35,338 nt of DNA from Bifidobacteriaceae bacterium (GTDB lineage: Bacteria; Actinomycetota; Actinomycetes; Actinomycetales; WQXJ01). The notes below the pieces were generated by a model. The model was not told the origin of the DNA, made no database searches, and saw only the letters and a program-made list of their open reading frames with translations. Position numbers and translations under genes: made by a program. The DNA is taken from the NCBI GenBank assembly GCA_031268215.1, contig JAIRXP010000086.1, forward strand, positions 66,747-102,084. Direction: 5' to 3'. Within the stretch, counting starts at the first letter, position 1; each line of letters begins with the position of its first letter. This document shows, piece after piece, positions 7,750 to 16,769 of this stretch.

Positions 7750-7860
7750 CAAGCTCTGATGTGATTGGGGTCGACACCCGCCCTGGCCTCTGCTCGCCCC
7801 TGTCTCCCCATCGGCCAGCCCCAGCTAACAGGCCTGCTGCACCCTGTCAGTGCTGGCCGC

Positions 7861-7866
7861 TAGGGT
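7861..7866 (+). promoter_or_regulatory. Candidate -10 for metK, possibly leaderless
   Basis: TAGGGT fits TANNNT and ends 7 bases before the GTG at 7874, so transcription would begin at or next to the start codon. The same arrangement occurs before arc, pup and the gene at 30135. An AGGG inside the element could instead act as a weak ribosome site. Confidence 0.4.
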
Positions 7867-7873
7867 TGTGCCT

Positions 7874-9052
7874 GTGAGTCAGACCAAGCTGTTTACGTCA
7901 GAATCGGTCACCGGCGGACATCCAGACAAGCTGTGTGATCAGATTTCGGATGCCGTGCTGGACGCCTTACTTCAGAGTGACCCGAACTCGAGGGTTGCCG
8001 TCGAGTCGTTGATCTCGCACGGGCAGGTGGTGGTGGCCGGGGAGGTCACCACCAATAGCTACGCGCCGGTCGCAGACATCGCTCGTGAGGTGCTACTGGG
8101 TCAGGGCTATGACACTGCGGAGGCTGGGATAGATGGTGCTAGCTGCGGGGTGTCCGTGCTGATTGAAGGCCAAAGCCGGGAGATAGCGGCGGGGGTGGAC
8201 CATTCGGTCGAGGCGCGGCTTGGCCAAGTGCGGGACCAGGTTGAAGAACAGGGCGCAGGCGACCAAGGAATGATGTTCGGCTACGCGGTGGATGAGACAC
8301 CTCAGCTCATGCCCCTGCCCATTCATTTAGCCCATAAGCTGGCTGAACGCTTGGAGTCGGTGCGCCTTACTTCTGAACTGGACTATCTGCGTCCAGACGG
8401 CAAGACCCAGGTGACTGTGGCATATGAGGACAGCCAGCCTGTGGCGCTGGAAACGGTGGTCGTTTCCGCCCAGCACAACCCGAGGATTGATCAAGCGGAC
8501 CTGGCCCGTGACCTGCGGGCTCTGGTGATTGATCCGGTGGTGGCGGAGTTAGGGTGGGACGCGCCCAAGAGAGTACTGATAAACCCGTCCGGGAGCTTCG
8601 TGGTGGGTGGTCCCGCGGCGGATACCGGCCTGACGGGCCGCAAGATCATTGTCGATACTTACGGGGGAATGGCCCGCCACGGTGGCGGGGCATTCTCCGG
8701 CAAGGACGCGTCGAAAGTAGACAGGTCGGCCTCTTACGCTGTGCGCTGGGTAGCCAAGAATCTGGTGGCCGCTGGGCTGGCCAAGCGTTGCGAAGTGCGG
8801 GTGGCCTACGCGATCGGCGCGGCCGAACCAGTCAGCGTGGCGGTGGACAGCTTCGGCACTGGCCAAGTCCCGGATGAGGTCCTGGCCCGGGCGGTGAGCC
8901 AGGTGTTCGACTTGCGGCCAGGCGCGATTATTGCCGCCTTGGACTTGTTGCGGCCGGTCTACCGACGCACAGCCACCTTTGGGCATTTCGGCCGCCCGGG
9001 ATTCACTTGGGAAGCGACCGACCGGGTGGAGGAACTCGCAGCGGCGGTCTGA
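7874..9052 (+). CDS. metK: S-adenosylmethionine synthetase
   Basis: Makes S-adenosylmethionine from ATP and methionine; cytosolic tetramer. Family motifs are all present: the N-terminal [20 protein letters not shown] segment, [12 protein letters not shown] in the ATP-binding region, and the phosphate-binding loop [20 protein letters not shown]. The proposed GTG at 7874 gives a 392-aa protein beginning Met-Ser-Gln-Thr-Lys-Leu, the usual N-terminus. GTG at 7868 would add two residues, and an in-frame start at 7850 would add eight that lack family support. The following priA begins 38 bases downstream, in the order metK-priA-fmt-rsmB familiar in actinobacteria. No SAM riboswitch-like structure was noticed upstream. 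Confidence 0.96.
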   Translation: MSQTKLFTSESVTGGHPDKLCDQISDAVLDALLQSDPNSRVAVESLISHGQVVVAGEVTTNSYAPVADIAREVLLGQGYDTAEAGIDGASCGVSVLIEGQSREIAAGVDHSVEARLGQVRDQVEEQGAGDQGMMFGYAVDETPQLMPLPIHLAHKLAERLESVRLTSELDYLRPDGKTQVTVAYEDSQPVALETVVVSAQHNPRIDQADLARDLRALVIDPVVAELGWDAPKRVLINPSGSFVVGGPAADTGLTGRKIIVDTYGGMARHGGGAFSGKDASKVDRSASYAVRWVAKNLVAAGLAKRCEVRVAYAIGAAEPVSVAVDSFGTGQVPDEVLARAVSQVFDLRPGAIIAALDLLRPVYRRTATFGHFGRPGFTWEATDRVEELAAAV

Positions 9053-9090
9053 CCAGATCGCGGCGTTATCATGACGGCTGAGCGGCGGCG

Positions 9091-10929
9091 ATGAACGCGG
9101 AACAGGGAGTGCTGCCCGGACTGGGCGCCGGGCGCCGGCGTAAAGCCCGTCCAGAACCCGAGCCAGCCCCGGAAAACCCGGTGGCGGTGGTGACTCTTGA
9201 TTTGCCGACCCCTCAGCTAGACCGCACTTTCGATTACCTGGTGCCAATGGCTATGGATACGGTGGCGCGGCCAGGGGCCCGGGTCGCGGTACGGTTCGGC
9301 GGCCGGAGAGTCAACGGGTTCATCGTTGAACGCCGCCCGGATTCTGCGCACCCAGGAAAGCTCAGCCCTTTGCTGCGGGTGGCCTCAGGCCTACCGCTGC
9401 TGACGCCTGGGCTCTGGCGGCTGGCCAAAGCCATCGCTGAGCGGCAGGCCGGCACGGTCGCGGATGTGCTGCGGCTGGCCATTCCTGCCGCTCACGTGAC
9501 CACCGAGAAACGCCTGGCCGGGACGGCCAGTTCTCCGTTGCCGCCGTCCAAGAGCCAGGCGGCAGCCTCCGGCCCGGAATTGTCCCGGCATGAGCCTGCG
9601 AACCCAGAGCATCCATTAACGGAGTTCATCGCCGGACTGGCCCGAGGCGAACGCGGCCGGGTTGTCTGGTCCTGCCTGCCTGGGGCGGATTTGGCCGCGG
9701 GTCTGGCCGGCGCCTTGGCGGCGAACCGGCTCAGCGGTGGCCAAGCGCTGATCGTGGCGCCATCCGAGCACCGGGTGAGCGAGTTGGCACGCCTGTTAGG
9801 GGAAGAATTCACCGTCGCAAGACTGGTGGCCGGGGACGGGCCGGAGGCGCGGTTAGAGGGGTACTGGGCGGCGGCATCGGGAATGGCGGAAGTATTGGTC
9901 GGTACGCGGGCGGCGGCCTTCGCCCCGCTGGCGCGGCCGGGTTTGCTGGTCCTGCTGAACGATGGCGACCCGCTGCTGCGGGAACTACACGCGCCTTACG
10001 CGCACGCGCGTACGGTTATGACGGTCCGGGCTGGGCAGGAGGGCGCGGGTCTCCTGCTGGCCGGGCTTGGCCGGAGTGTGGAGGCGCAAGCGTTGGCTGA
10101 AAGCGGTTGGCTCCGTTCGGTGAATGCTGGCCGGGGCGAAGTGCGGGCGGCCACGCCCGTGGTGAGAGCGCCAACCGCGCAGGACCTGGCGCGGGAAGGC
10201 TCCAGCGCCGCCAGCCGTCTGCCGGAAGCGGCCTTCCGGTTGATCCGTCAAGCCGTGACCGCCGGCCCAGTGCTCATTCAGGTGCCGAGTGCGAACCATG
10301 AAGCCTACGGCCTGGCCAGGACCGCCGGGGAACTGGTCCGAGCCTTCCCGTCTTTGCCCCTTGAACGGTCCAGCGCTGAGGCCGGCCGGCTAGTCCTGGT
10401 CGGGCCGGAAGTCCGGCTAGTGGTGGCCACTCCCGGTTGTGAGCCCACCGCTAAGGGCAGCTACGCAGCCGCTGTGCTCCTGGACGCGGGGACCTGGGCC
10501 GGGCGGGCCGAATTGGACGCCGCCGTGGACGCGCTGCGGATCTGGATGGGCGCTGCCGCGCTGGTCCGTTCCCGGGGACCGGTCCTGTTACTCGGGTCGG
10601 AAGGGGCGGCGGCCGCTCAGGCGCTGGTGCGCTGGGATCCGGTTGGGCTGGCGGCCAGAGAACTGGCCGGGCGCCGCGAATTGGGACTGCCGCCAGTGAC
10701 CAAAGCGGTGGTGCTGACCGGCACGGATGAAGCGATTGGCGACTTGGTTGCCCGCCTGGATCTTGACCCATCGGTGCGGGTCAGGCCTGGCGAAGACCGG
10801 ACAGTGTTGCTCATCCCGCTACCGGCTGCGCGGGAGACCATCGCCCGGATTCAAAGTGCTGTCCGGTCCGGCGCGACCGCGCGGCCATCCGCCAAGGTGC
10901 GCGTGAAAGTGGACGGCGAACTGGGCTAA
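9091..10929 (+). CDS. priA: Primosomal protein N' PriA, actinobacterial type with degenerate helicase
   Basis: Replication-restart protein that recognises stalled fork structures. The 612-aa protein keeps the N-terminal 3'-DNA-binding domain (LDRTFDYLVP, then PGARVAVRFGGRRVNGFIVE, about residues 42-83). The helicase motifs are broken: the Walker A region (about 191-205) has no GxGKT, the DEEH box reads NDGD (290-293), and the paired cysteines of the zinc-binding region are missing. A GTRAAAFAPL segment still marks helicase motif Ic-like sequence. Loss of ATPase and zinc sites is typical of actinobacterial PriA and is not evidence of a pseudogene; the frame is open throughout. It lies between metK and fmt; the ribosome site before the ATG is weak. 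Confidence 0.9.
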   Translation: MNAEQGVLPGLGAGRRRKARPEPEPAPENPVAVVTLDLPTPQLDRTFDYLVPMAMDTVARPGARVAVRFGGRRVNGFIVERRPDSAHPGKLSPLLRVASGLPLLTPGLWRLAKAIAERQAGTVADVLRLAIPAAHVTTEKRLAGTASSPLPPSKSQAAASGPELSRHEPANPEHPLTEFIAGLARGERGRVVWSCLPGADLAAGLAGALAANRLSGGQALIVAPSEHRVSELARLLGEEFTVARLVAGDGPEARLEGYWAAASGMAEVLVGTRAAAFAPLARPGLLVLLNDGDPLLRELHAPYAHARTVMTVRAGQEGAGLLLAGLGRSVEAQALAESGWLRSVNAGRGEVRAATPVVRAPTAQDLAREGSSAASRLPEAAFRLIRQAVTAGPVLIQVPSANHEAYGLARTAGELVRAFPSLPLERSSAEAGRLVLVGPEVRLVVATPGCEPTAKGSYAAAVLLDAGTWAGRAELDAAVDALRIWMGAAALVRSRGPVLLLGSEGAAAAQALVRWDPVGLAARELAGRRELGLPPVTKAVVLTGTDEAIGDLVARLDLDPSVRVRPGEDRTVLLIPLPAARETIARIQSAVRSGATARPSAKVRVKVDGELG

Positions 10930-10939
10930 GGTTCCTTGA

Positions 10940-11917
10940 GTGCGCATCCTTCTAGCCGGCACGCCGGCGGTGGCCCTTCCTTCGCTGGAGGCCCTGGCTG
11001 GGTCGAGCCACGAGTTGGTGGGCGCCATCACTCGCCCTGATCGCCGTTCCGGGAGGGGACGCCACTTGGAGGCCTCGCCGGTCGCCCAGGCGGCGGAGGC
11101 GTTGGGGCTGCCGGTCTTCAAACCAGACCATCCGCGTGACCGGGACTTTCTGGCCACACTGCGCGCGTTAGAGCCGGACGCAGTGGCGACCGTCGCTTAC
11201 GGGGCTTTGCTGCCCGGATCTGCCTTAGCCATCCCTCGGTATGGCTGGATCAATCTGCACTTTTCGCTGCTGCCCGCTTGGCGGGGCGCGGCCCCCGTTC
11301 AAAGGGCGGTCTGGGCTGGGGATGAGATCACCGGTGCGACCACTTTCCAGATCGTTGAAGCACTGGATTCCGGCCCGGTCTATGGCGTGGTCACCTATGA
11401 AATGCCGCCCCGGGCTACTTCGGGTGAGGTTCTTGAAGCTCTGGCGGCCGATGGCGCCGGGCTGCTAACAACCACCCTGGACTTGGTAGCGTCTGGAGCC
11501 GCGCGCCCACAGCCGCAGACCGGTGAAGGACTCAGTTATGCCCCCAAGGTGACGGTTGAAGAAGCCCAGGTTGATTGGCACGCGCCGGCGATTGCGGTTG
11601 ACCGACAGATCAGGGCATGCACGCCGGCGCCTGGGGCCTGGACTACTTTCCGGGGACAGCGACTGAAGATTGGCCCGTTGGCCGCTTGGCGGACCCCCAG
11701 CGGCAAGAACGATCCGAAGGGCTGCGACTCGCGGCCTGAACCGGCACCAGGAACTGTGGTGACCGGTAAACGTGACGTGGTGGTCAAGACCGCCACTGGT
11801 TTTGTGACGCTAGGGCGGGTGGCCCCGGCGGGCCGGTCCTGGATGGATGCCGCCGCGTGGACACGCGGTGTCCAAGGTGGCCAGCCGGATAATGACGAGG
11901 AGAGATTTGACGCATGA
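10940..11917 (+). CDS. fmt: Methionyl-tRNA formyltransferase
   Basis: Formylates initiator Met-tRNA using 10-formyl-tetrahydrofolate, allowing bacterial translation initiation. The 325-aa protein begins RILLAGTPAVALPSLEAL. It carries the catalytic block NLHFSLLPAWRGAAPVQRA (containing the conserved Asn, His and the SLLPxWRGAAP signature) and the downstream Asp in LDSGPV. A C-terminal OB-like domain follows about residue 200. GTG at 10940 is ten bases after the priA stop. The end overlaps rsmB as ATGA. A def (deformylase) gene, often its partner, is not in this window. Confidence 0.95.
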   Translation: MRILLAGTPAVALPSLEALAGSSHELVGAITRPDRRSGRGRHLEASPVAQAAEALGLPVFKPDHPRDRDFLATLRALEPDAVATVAYGALLPGSALAIPRYGWINLHFSLLPAWRGAAPVQRAVWAGDEITGATTFQIVEALDSGPVYGVVTYEMPPRATSGEVLEALAADGAGLLTTTLDLVASGAARPQPQTGEGLSYAPKVTVEEAQVDWHAPAIAVDRQIRACTPAPGAWTTFRGQRLKIGPLAAWRTPSGKNDPKGCDSRPEPAPGTVVTGKRDVVVKTATGFVTLGRVAPAGRSWMDAAAWTRGVQGGQPDNDEERFDA

Positions 11918-13629
11918 GTGATCAAGCGAACCGTCCGCGTGGCGGTAACCGGGGGCGTCCGGGCGGGAGTTACGACAGGCGGGATCGCCCTCGGCGTGAG
12001 GATGGTGACCGTTCCAGGGATGGTGACCGGCGGGGGAGTTACGACCGTCGTGATCGTGACCGGCCTCGGCGTGAGGATGGTGACCGTTCCAGGGATGGCG
12101 ACCGGCGGGGGAGCTATGACCGTCGTGATCGTGACCGGCCTCGGCGTGATGACGGCGACCGTTCCAGGGATGGCGACCGGCGGGGGAGTTACGACCGTCG
12201 TGATCGTGACCGGCCTCGGGACGGTGACCGGCCGCGGGGCCGGTCAGCCCAGGCCCCTTCGCAACGTCAGCGCACAGCGGATCCGGCCCGCCGCGCGGCC
12301 TACGACCTGCTCAGAGCAGTGGACAAAGGGGCGTACGCCAACCTCACTTTGCCTTCTATGTTGACTGAACGTTGGATCACCGGCCGGGACGCCGCTTTCG
12401 CCACCGAACTGGCCTACGGGACCATCCGAATGCGCGGCCAATATGATGCCGTAATCATGAAAGCGGCCGGGCGTGACCAGATTGACGCGGCGGTGATGGA
12501 CGTGATCCGGCTGGGAATCCACCAGATCGCCGCTCTGCGGGTGCCGGACCACGCGGCGGTGGCAGCGACGGTGGCGATCGCCAGGGACGCCATCGGAATT
12601 GGGCCCAGTGGATTCGTGAACGCTATCTTGCGGGCAGTCACAGAGGGCCCTTATGAGAGACTCCTCGAAGAGGCCGCGCCGACGGATGATGACTCGATTG
12701 ACGCCCTGGCCATTCGCTATTCACACCCGGCCTGGGTAGTGCGAACTCTGCGCCAGGCGCTGATCGCCTCAGGCCGTGATCCGGCCGATTTGCCCAAAGT
12801 CCTGGAGGCCGGCAACGGCCAGCCTCTGATCACCTTGGTGGCGCGGCCGGGTCTGATTGACCCGGATCAGCTCGCGGAACAGGTTGAGACCAGGTCGAAG
12901 CGCCCGGCCGGACGGGGAGAATATGTGCCCACCGCCGTGATTATGCCACGTGGCGCGCCTGGGGACCTGGCGGCAGTCAGGCACGGCCAGGCCGCCGTCC
13001 AGGACGAGGGTTCGCAACTGGTTGCCTGGGTGCTGGCCAACGCGCCGGTCGCGGAAGATCAAGGCGATTGGCTGGATCTGTGCGCTGGACCGGGTGGCAA
13101 GGCGGCACTGTTGGGTGGACTGGCGCGGGAAAGGGGCGGCCGACTGACCGCCAACGAACCGCAACCGCATCGCGCTGAATTGGTCCGCGGGGCGGTGAAG
13201 CAACTGGGCGCGGCCGTCAGAGTAACCGAACTGGACGGCCGGGATATCGAAGGCCAGTTTGACCGCGTGCTGGTGGACGTGCCATGCACTGGGTTGGGGG
13301 CCCTCCGGCGCCGGCCGGAAGCGCGTTGGCGCCATTCGCCGGCGGATCTAGCCACTCTGGGGCCCCTGCAACGTGATTTGCTGCGGGCGGGAATCAACGC
13401 CACCCGGCCCGGGGGCGTGCTGGCGTACACGACGTGCTCACCGCACCTGGCGGAAACGCGGCTTGTGATTGAAGATGTGCTGGCTGAACGTACCGATGCG
13501 GAGCTGATCAACGCCGCCGGCGTGGAACTGGTGCCGCTGGATGCCGTGGGTGAAGACGGAATGGTTCAACTGTGGACTGACCGCCATGGAACCGATTCAA
13601 TGTTCCTGGCCCTGATCCGGCGCCTGTGA
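11914..13629 (+). CDS. rsmB: 16S rRNA m5C967 methyltransferase RsmB with repeat-rich N-terminal tail
   Basis: SAM-dependent cytosine-5 methyltransferase of 16S rRNA (RsmB/Sun family). The N-terminal 110 residues are an Arg/Asp/Gly-rich low-complexity region built from about 25-residue tandem repeats. A NusB-like RNA-binding domain follows (about 120-245), then the catalytic domain with motif I DLCAGPGGK (388-396), motif IV DVPCTG with Cys458, and motif VI TTCSPH with the nucleophile Cys508. The core is complete; 571 aa is longer than the usual 430-470 because of the tail. The ATG overlaps the fmt stop, and GAGGAGAG precedes it. The tail is unlike anything in E. coli RsmB, though Arg/Gly/Asp extensions are common on actinobacterial RNA-modifying proteins. 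Confidence 0.93.
   Translation: MSDQANRPRGGNRGRPGGSYDRRDRPRREDGDRSRDGDRRGSYDRRDRDRPRREDGDRSRDGDRRGSYDRRDRDRPRRDDGDRSRDGDRRGSYDRRDRDRPRDGDRPRGRSAQAPSQRQRTADPARRAAYDLLRAVDKGAYANLTLPSMLTERWITGRDAAFATELAYGTIRMRGQYDAVIMKAAGRDQIDAAVMDVIRLGIHQIAALRVPDHAAVAATVAIARDAIGIGPSGFVNAILRAVTEGPYERLLEEAAPTDDDSIDALAIRYSHPAWVVRTLRQALIASGRDPADLPKVLEAGNGQPLITLVARPGLIDPDQLAEQVETRSKRPAGRGEYVPTAVIMPRGAPGDLAAVRHGQAAVQDEGSQLVAWVLANAPVAEDQGDWLDLCAGPGGKAALLGGLARERGGRLTANEPQPHRAELVRGAVKQLGAAVRVTELDGRDIEGQFDRVLVDVPCTGLGALRRRPEARWRHSPADLATLGPLQRDLLRAGINATRPGGVLAYTTCSPHLAETRLVIEDVLAERTDAELINAAGVELVPLDAVGEDGMVQLWTDRHGTDSMFLALIRRL
11962..12219 (+). repeat. 75-bp tandem repeat in the rsmB 5' coding region
   Basis: Units starting at 12031, 12106 and 12181 are exactly 75 bases apart and nearly identical. 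They are preceded by a 69-base diverged unit and followed by a partial one. Each encodes a 25-residue Arg/Asp-rich block containing Gly-Ser-Tyr-Asp-Arg-Arg-Asp. Because the period is a multiple of three, unit loss or gain would keep the frame. Confidence 0.92.
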
Positions 13630-13700
13630 CCGGAGGCGGCCAAGCCGCGTTTATGGCTGAACGCGGGCGGGGCGAGCGGCCAGGGGGCACCGTCCAGACA

Positions 13701-13706
13701 TAGGCT
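13701..13706 (+). promoter_or_regulatory. Candidate -10 for arc, possibly leaderless
   Basis: TAGGCT matches TANNNT and ends 7 bases before the arc GTG. A GGAGG lies only one base before that GTG, too close for a normal Shine-Dalgarno interaction, which favours a leaderless transcript. The 84-base gap after rsmB holds nothing else recognised. Confidence 0.4.
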
Positions 13707-13713
13707 TGGAGGC

Positions 13714-15246
13714 GTGCCTGAAGACAGCCCGTATGACCGCCAGGTGGCCCGCGCTGCCTCGTTGGAAGAGAAGAACCGGCGGTTGACCAAGTCGCTAGTT
13801 TCGGCGCGCGAGCAGTTGACGGAGGCCCGGCACCAAGTGGCTGATTTGTCGCGACCGCCTGGCACCTTCGCCCTGTTCTGGGGTTGGAATGATGATGGAT
13901 CCGCGGATGTGGTCCAGCAGGGGCGGCGGCTGCGAATTGGCGTTGGACCAGATATCGCGCGGGCGGGGATTCGGCCGGGCCAGACTGTCGCCCTGAGCCA
14001 GAACATGGCCTTGCTGAGAGCCGAAGCGTACGAGCGCACGGGTGAGGTGGTGGCCGTCAAAGATGTGCTGTCCGGGGACCGCCTGCTAGTCCAGGGGCGG
14101 GCCGAAGAAGAAGCGGTAATCCGGCGCGCTGGGTCGCTGCTGGGCCTGAAGTTGCGGCCGGGGGATTCATTGGCAGCAGACTTACGGGCCGGTTTCGCGT
14201 TTGAGGTCGTTTCGCGCTCGCATGCGGAGGATTTGGCCGCCGATGATGTCGCGGACGTCTCGTACACCGACATAGGTGGGCTAGGGGTCCAGATCAGCCT
14301 GATTCGCGATTCCGTGGAGCTGCCGTTTCGTCATCCCGGACTCTACCGGGAGCACCAACTGCGGGCGCCGAAGGGCGTGCTCTTGTATGGTCCGCCGGGC
14401 TGCGGCAAGACATTGATCGCGAAAGCTGTGGCGCGGTCCCTGGCCGGCGAGGACGCAGCTAAAGCGGTGTTCCTGAACATCAAGGGACCGGAATTGCTCA
14501 ATAAGTATGTCGGTGAGACGGAGCGCCAGATTCGGGCGATCTTCGCTAGAGCCCGCGAGAGGGCCGCCCAGGGCGGCGCGGTGGTGGTGTTCTTCGACGA
14601 AATGGAATCACTCTTCCGAACGCGTGGGTCAGGTGTCTCCAGCGATGTCGAAACCACGGTGGTACCACAGTTGTTGGCGGAGATCGACGGGGTTGAGACG
14701 TTGGACAACGTGATCATCATTGGCGCCTCCAACCGTGAGGACATGATTGACCCGGCTATCCTGCGGCCTGGCCGGCTCGACGTCAAGATCAAGATTGAAC
14801 GGCCGGACCGCGCGGCGGCGGCGGATATCTTTGACAAATACTTGGTCGAAGGCTTGCCGTTGGGTAGGGGCGAGAGCATTGATGCGATGATCGCCTTGAC
14901 GGTTGAGCAGATGTATTCAACTGGGCCGATGAACCGCTTCTTGGAGGTTACTTACGCTTCTGGGGATAAGGAAACCCTCTATTACAAGGACTTCGCTTCT
15001 GGGGCCATGATCCGGAATATCGTTGACCGAGCCAAGAAGGCGGCCATCAAGGATCAGCTCGAACATGGCCGGCGCGGCATTACTAGTCAGCATATGATGG
15101 CGGCGGTGGCGGCGGAATTCGCTGAGAACGAGGACTTGCCTGGCACCACCAACGCGGACGATTGGGCCCGCGTATCCGGGCGCAAAGGAGAACGGATCGT
15201 ATTTATGCGCACATTGGCCGGCGGGGGAAGGCAAGTCGAAACGTGA
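13714..15246 (+). CDS. arc: Proteasome-associated AAA+ ATPase ARC/Mpa, lacking the C-terminal docking tail
   Basis: Hexameric unfoldase that recognises Pup through its N-terminal coiled coil and threads pupylated proteins into the 20S core. In order: a coiled coil (about 8-46), tandem OB-fold region (about 48-165), and an AAA module with Walker A GPPGCGKT (226-233), pore loop KYVGE (264-268), Walker B VVFFDE (291-296) and arginine-finger region ILRPGRLD (349-356). The 510 aa are shorter than mycobacterial Mpa (609 as remembered). The chain ends GGRQVET, without the Gly-Gln-Tyr-Leu type tail used to dock on PrcA. The GTG start gives the expected N-terminus. The stop overlaps dop (GTGA). Confidence 0.95.
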   Translation: MPEDSPYDRQVARAASLEEKNRRLTKSLVSAREQLTEARHQVADLSRPPGTFALFWGWNDDGSADVVQQGRRLRIGVGPDIARAGIRPGQTVALSQNMALLRAEAYERTGEVVAVKDVLSGDRLLVQGRAEEEAVIRRAGSLLGLKLRPGDSLAADLRAGFAFEVVSRSHAEDLAADDVADVSYTDIGGLGVQISLIRDSVELPFRHPGLYREHQLRAPKGVLLYGPPGCGKTLIAKAVARSLAGEDAAKAVFLNIKGPELLNKYVGETERQIRAIFARARERAAQGGAVVVFFDEMESLFRTRGSGVSSDVETTVVPQLLAEIDGVETLDNVIIIGASNREDMIDPAILRPGRLDVKIKIERPDRAAAADIFDKYLVEGLPLGRGESIDAMIALTVEQMYSTGPMNRFLEVTYASGDKETLYYKDFASGAMIRNIVDRAKKAAIKDQLEHGRRGITSQHMMAAVAAEFAENEDLPGTTNADDWARVSGRKGERIVFMRTLAGGGRQVET

Positions 15247-16769
15247 CGGAGATAGTCTTAGGGATTGAGACCGAATACGGGGTGCTGGGGCCGGTGCGCA
15301 ATCCGGTCGAATTGTCTAGCTGGGTAGTCGCGGCGTACAAGGCCGGTCAGAGCGGCCGGGTAGCGCCATGGGATTACCGCTCTGAGGATCCCCATAACGA
15401 CGCCCGGGGCTTTCGTCTTGACCAGGCGAGCGCGCATCAGTCGCCACTGATGGCGGAGCCGGATCAGGGCGGAGCGCGGCCGGTCGTGGAGAAGGACGGC
15501 CCCGGAGCGGCCATGCTGGCGAACGGCGGCCGCCTCTATGTTGACCATGCCCATCCGGAGTATGCCAGCCCGGAGACGGCTACCGCCCGTGAGGTGTCAC
15601 TGTGGGATCAGGCCGGGCAGCGGATCATGGCCAGCGCGGCTTGGGCTTTGGCGGACGCGGGCCAGGCGGTATCGCTGTACAAGAACAACACTGATGGCCA
15701 GGGCGCCTCCTACGGCACCCATGAGAACTATCTGGTTGAACGGTCTGTGGCCTGGGAACTGTTGGTGGCGGTGATCACCCCATTCCTGGTCACCCGTCAG
15801 ATCTATACCGGTTCTGGGCGGGCCGGCTTGGGGCAGCGCTCCCAGGACCCAGGTTTCCAACTGTCCCAAAGGGCTGATTTTGTGGAAGCCGAGGTAGGGC
15901 TGGAGACGACCCTTAACCGCCCAATTGTCAACACCCGCGACGAGCCACACGCTGACCCAGAACGCTGGCGCCGCCTGCATGTGATAGTTGGCGACGCCAC
16001 CATGATGGAGGTCGCGACTTATGTGCGTCTTGGCGTGACCGGGTTGATCTTGCGGGCCATGACGGCTGCTCCCCGCCGGGCGGCGGCGCTGGCGGAGGAG
16101 GTTCGCCTGGACGCACCGGTTGGGGCGTTCGTGGCGGTCAGCCGTGACTTGACGCTGCGAGAACCGCTGGCTCCGCGGGCGGGCGGGCAGACCACAGCGG
16201 TGGGCATTCAACGCCGCTACCACGACTTCGTGGCGAAGGCATTGCCGCTGGAGGACCCAGAGACCCGAGACTTGATGGATCGATGGGCGGCGCTGCTGGA
16301 TGGGCTCGGCAGTGACCCAATGACTGTCTCTCGGCAGGTCGAATGGGTGGCGAAATACCAGTTGTTGGAGTCGTTGCGGCAGCGCGACGGGCTGGCCTGG
16401 GACCATCCGAAGCTCCGGGCGGCGGATCTGAAATGGACGGATGTGAATCCCAAGCGCTCACTGTTCGCTCGAGTGATGCGCCACGCAGGGGTGGAGACGC
16501 TGTTCGAGGAGCGGGAGATTGCCTGGGCGGTGACGCATCCGCCAACCTCGACCCGGGCGTACCTGAAGGGTGAGGTTATTTCCCGCTACCCAGACAACGT
16601 GGTGGCGGCCGGATGGGACTCATTGAGCTTGGCCTGGCCGGGCGGCCAGGCTCGTCTGAACTTGTCCAGTCCGCTGGCCGGTAACCGGGCCCAGATTGAG
16701 GCGGTCTTGGCTGAGTCCGCCTCCGGACCTGATTTGGTAGACAGATTGGCGGGAGTTGACTTGGGCTGA
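15243..16769 (+). CDS. dop: Pup deamidase / depupylase Dop
   Basis: Converts the C-terminal glutamine of Pup to glutamate and also removes Pup from substrates. The fold is carboxylate-amine ligase-like, with ATP as cofactor. The 508-aa protein starts [11 protein letters not shown] with the metal-binding Glu9 and has the catalytic Asp101 in [15 protein letters not shown]. Between them lies the Dop-specific loop (about residues 42-80, containing DARGF), which separates Dop from PafA. Further conserved blocks are KNNTDG, THENY, TRQIYTG and NTRDEPHA. The GTG start at 15243 overlaps the arc stop; a longer in-frame start inside arc is rejected. Pup in this window ends in GGQ and so needs this activity. 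The next gene, DUF3097, overlaps the stop by one base. Confidence 0.95.
   Translation: MTEIVLGIETEYGVLGPVRNPVELSSWVVAAYKAGQSGRVAPWDYRSEDPHNDARGFRLDQASAHQSPLMAEPDQGGARPVVEKDGPGAAMLANGGRLYVDHAHPEYASPETATAREVSLWDQAGQRIMASAAWALADAGQAVSLYKNNTDGQGASYGTHENYLVERSVAWELLVAVITPFLVTRQIYTGSGRAGLGQRSQDPGFQLSQRADFVEAEVGLETTLNRPIVNTRDEPHADPERWRRLHVIVGDATMMEVATYVRLGVTGLILRAMTAAPRRAAALAEEVRLDAPVGAFVAVSRDLTLREPLAPRAGGQTTAVGIQRRYHDFVAKALPLEDPETRDLMDRWAALLDGLGSDPMTVSRQVEWVAKYQLLESLRQRDGLAWDHPKLRAADLKWTDVNPKRSLFARVMRHAGVETLFEEREIAWAVTHPPTSTRAYLKGEVISRYPDNVVAAGWDSLSLAWPGGQARLNLSSPLAGNRAQIEAVLAESASGPDLVDRLAGVDLG

Noticed and set aside
7750..7873. SAM riboswitch upstream of metK
   Set aside because: No conserved riboswitch core was found in the short gap, and the likely start of transcription is at the start codon.
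9091..10929. priA as a pseudogene because helicase and zinc motifs are lost
   Set aside because: The frame is intact and this degeneration is characteristic of actinobacterial PriA.
11962..12219. CRISPR-like array
   Set aside because: The units are contiguous, without spacers, keep the reading frame and encode a charged repeat within rsmB.
15162..15242. Longer start for dop inside arc
   Set aside because: The extra 27 residues are arc read in another frame; the GTG at 15243 gives the canonical Dop N-terminus and the local overlap style.
15240..15300. Frameshift that removed the ARC C-terminal Tyr-Leu tail
   Set aside because: None of the frames after the stop encodes a Gly-Gln-Tyr-Leu-like ending, and the dop start lies exactly here.
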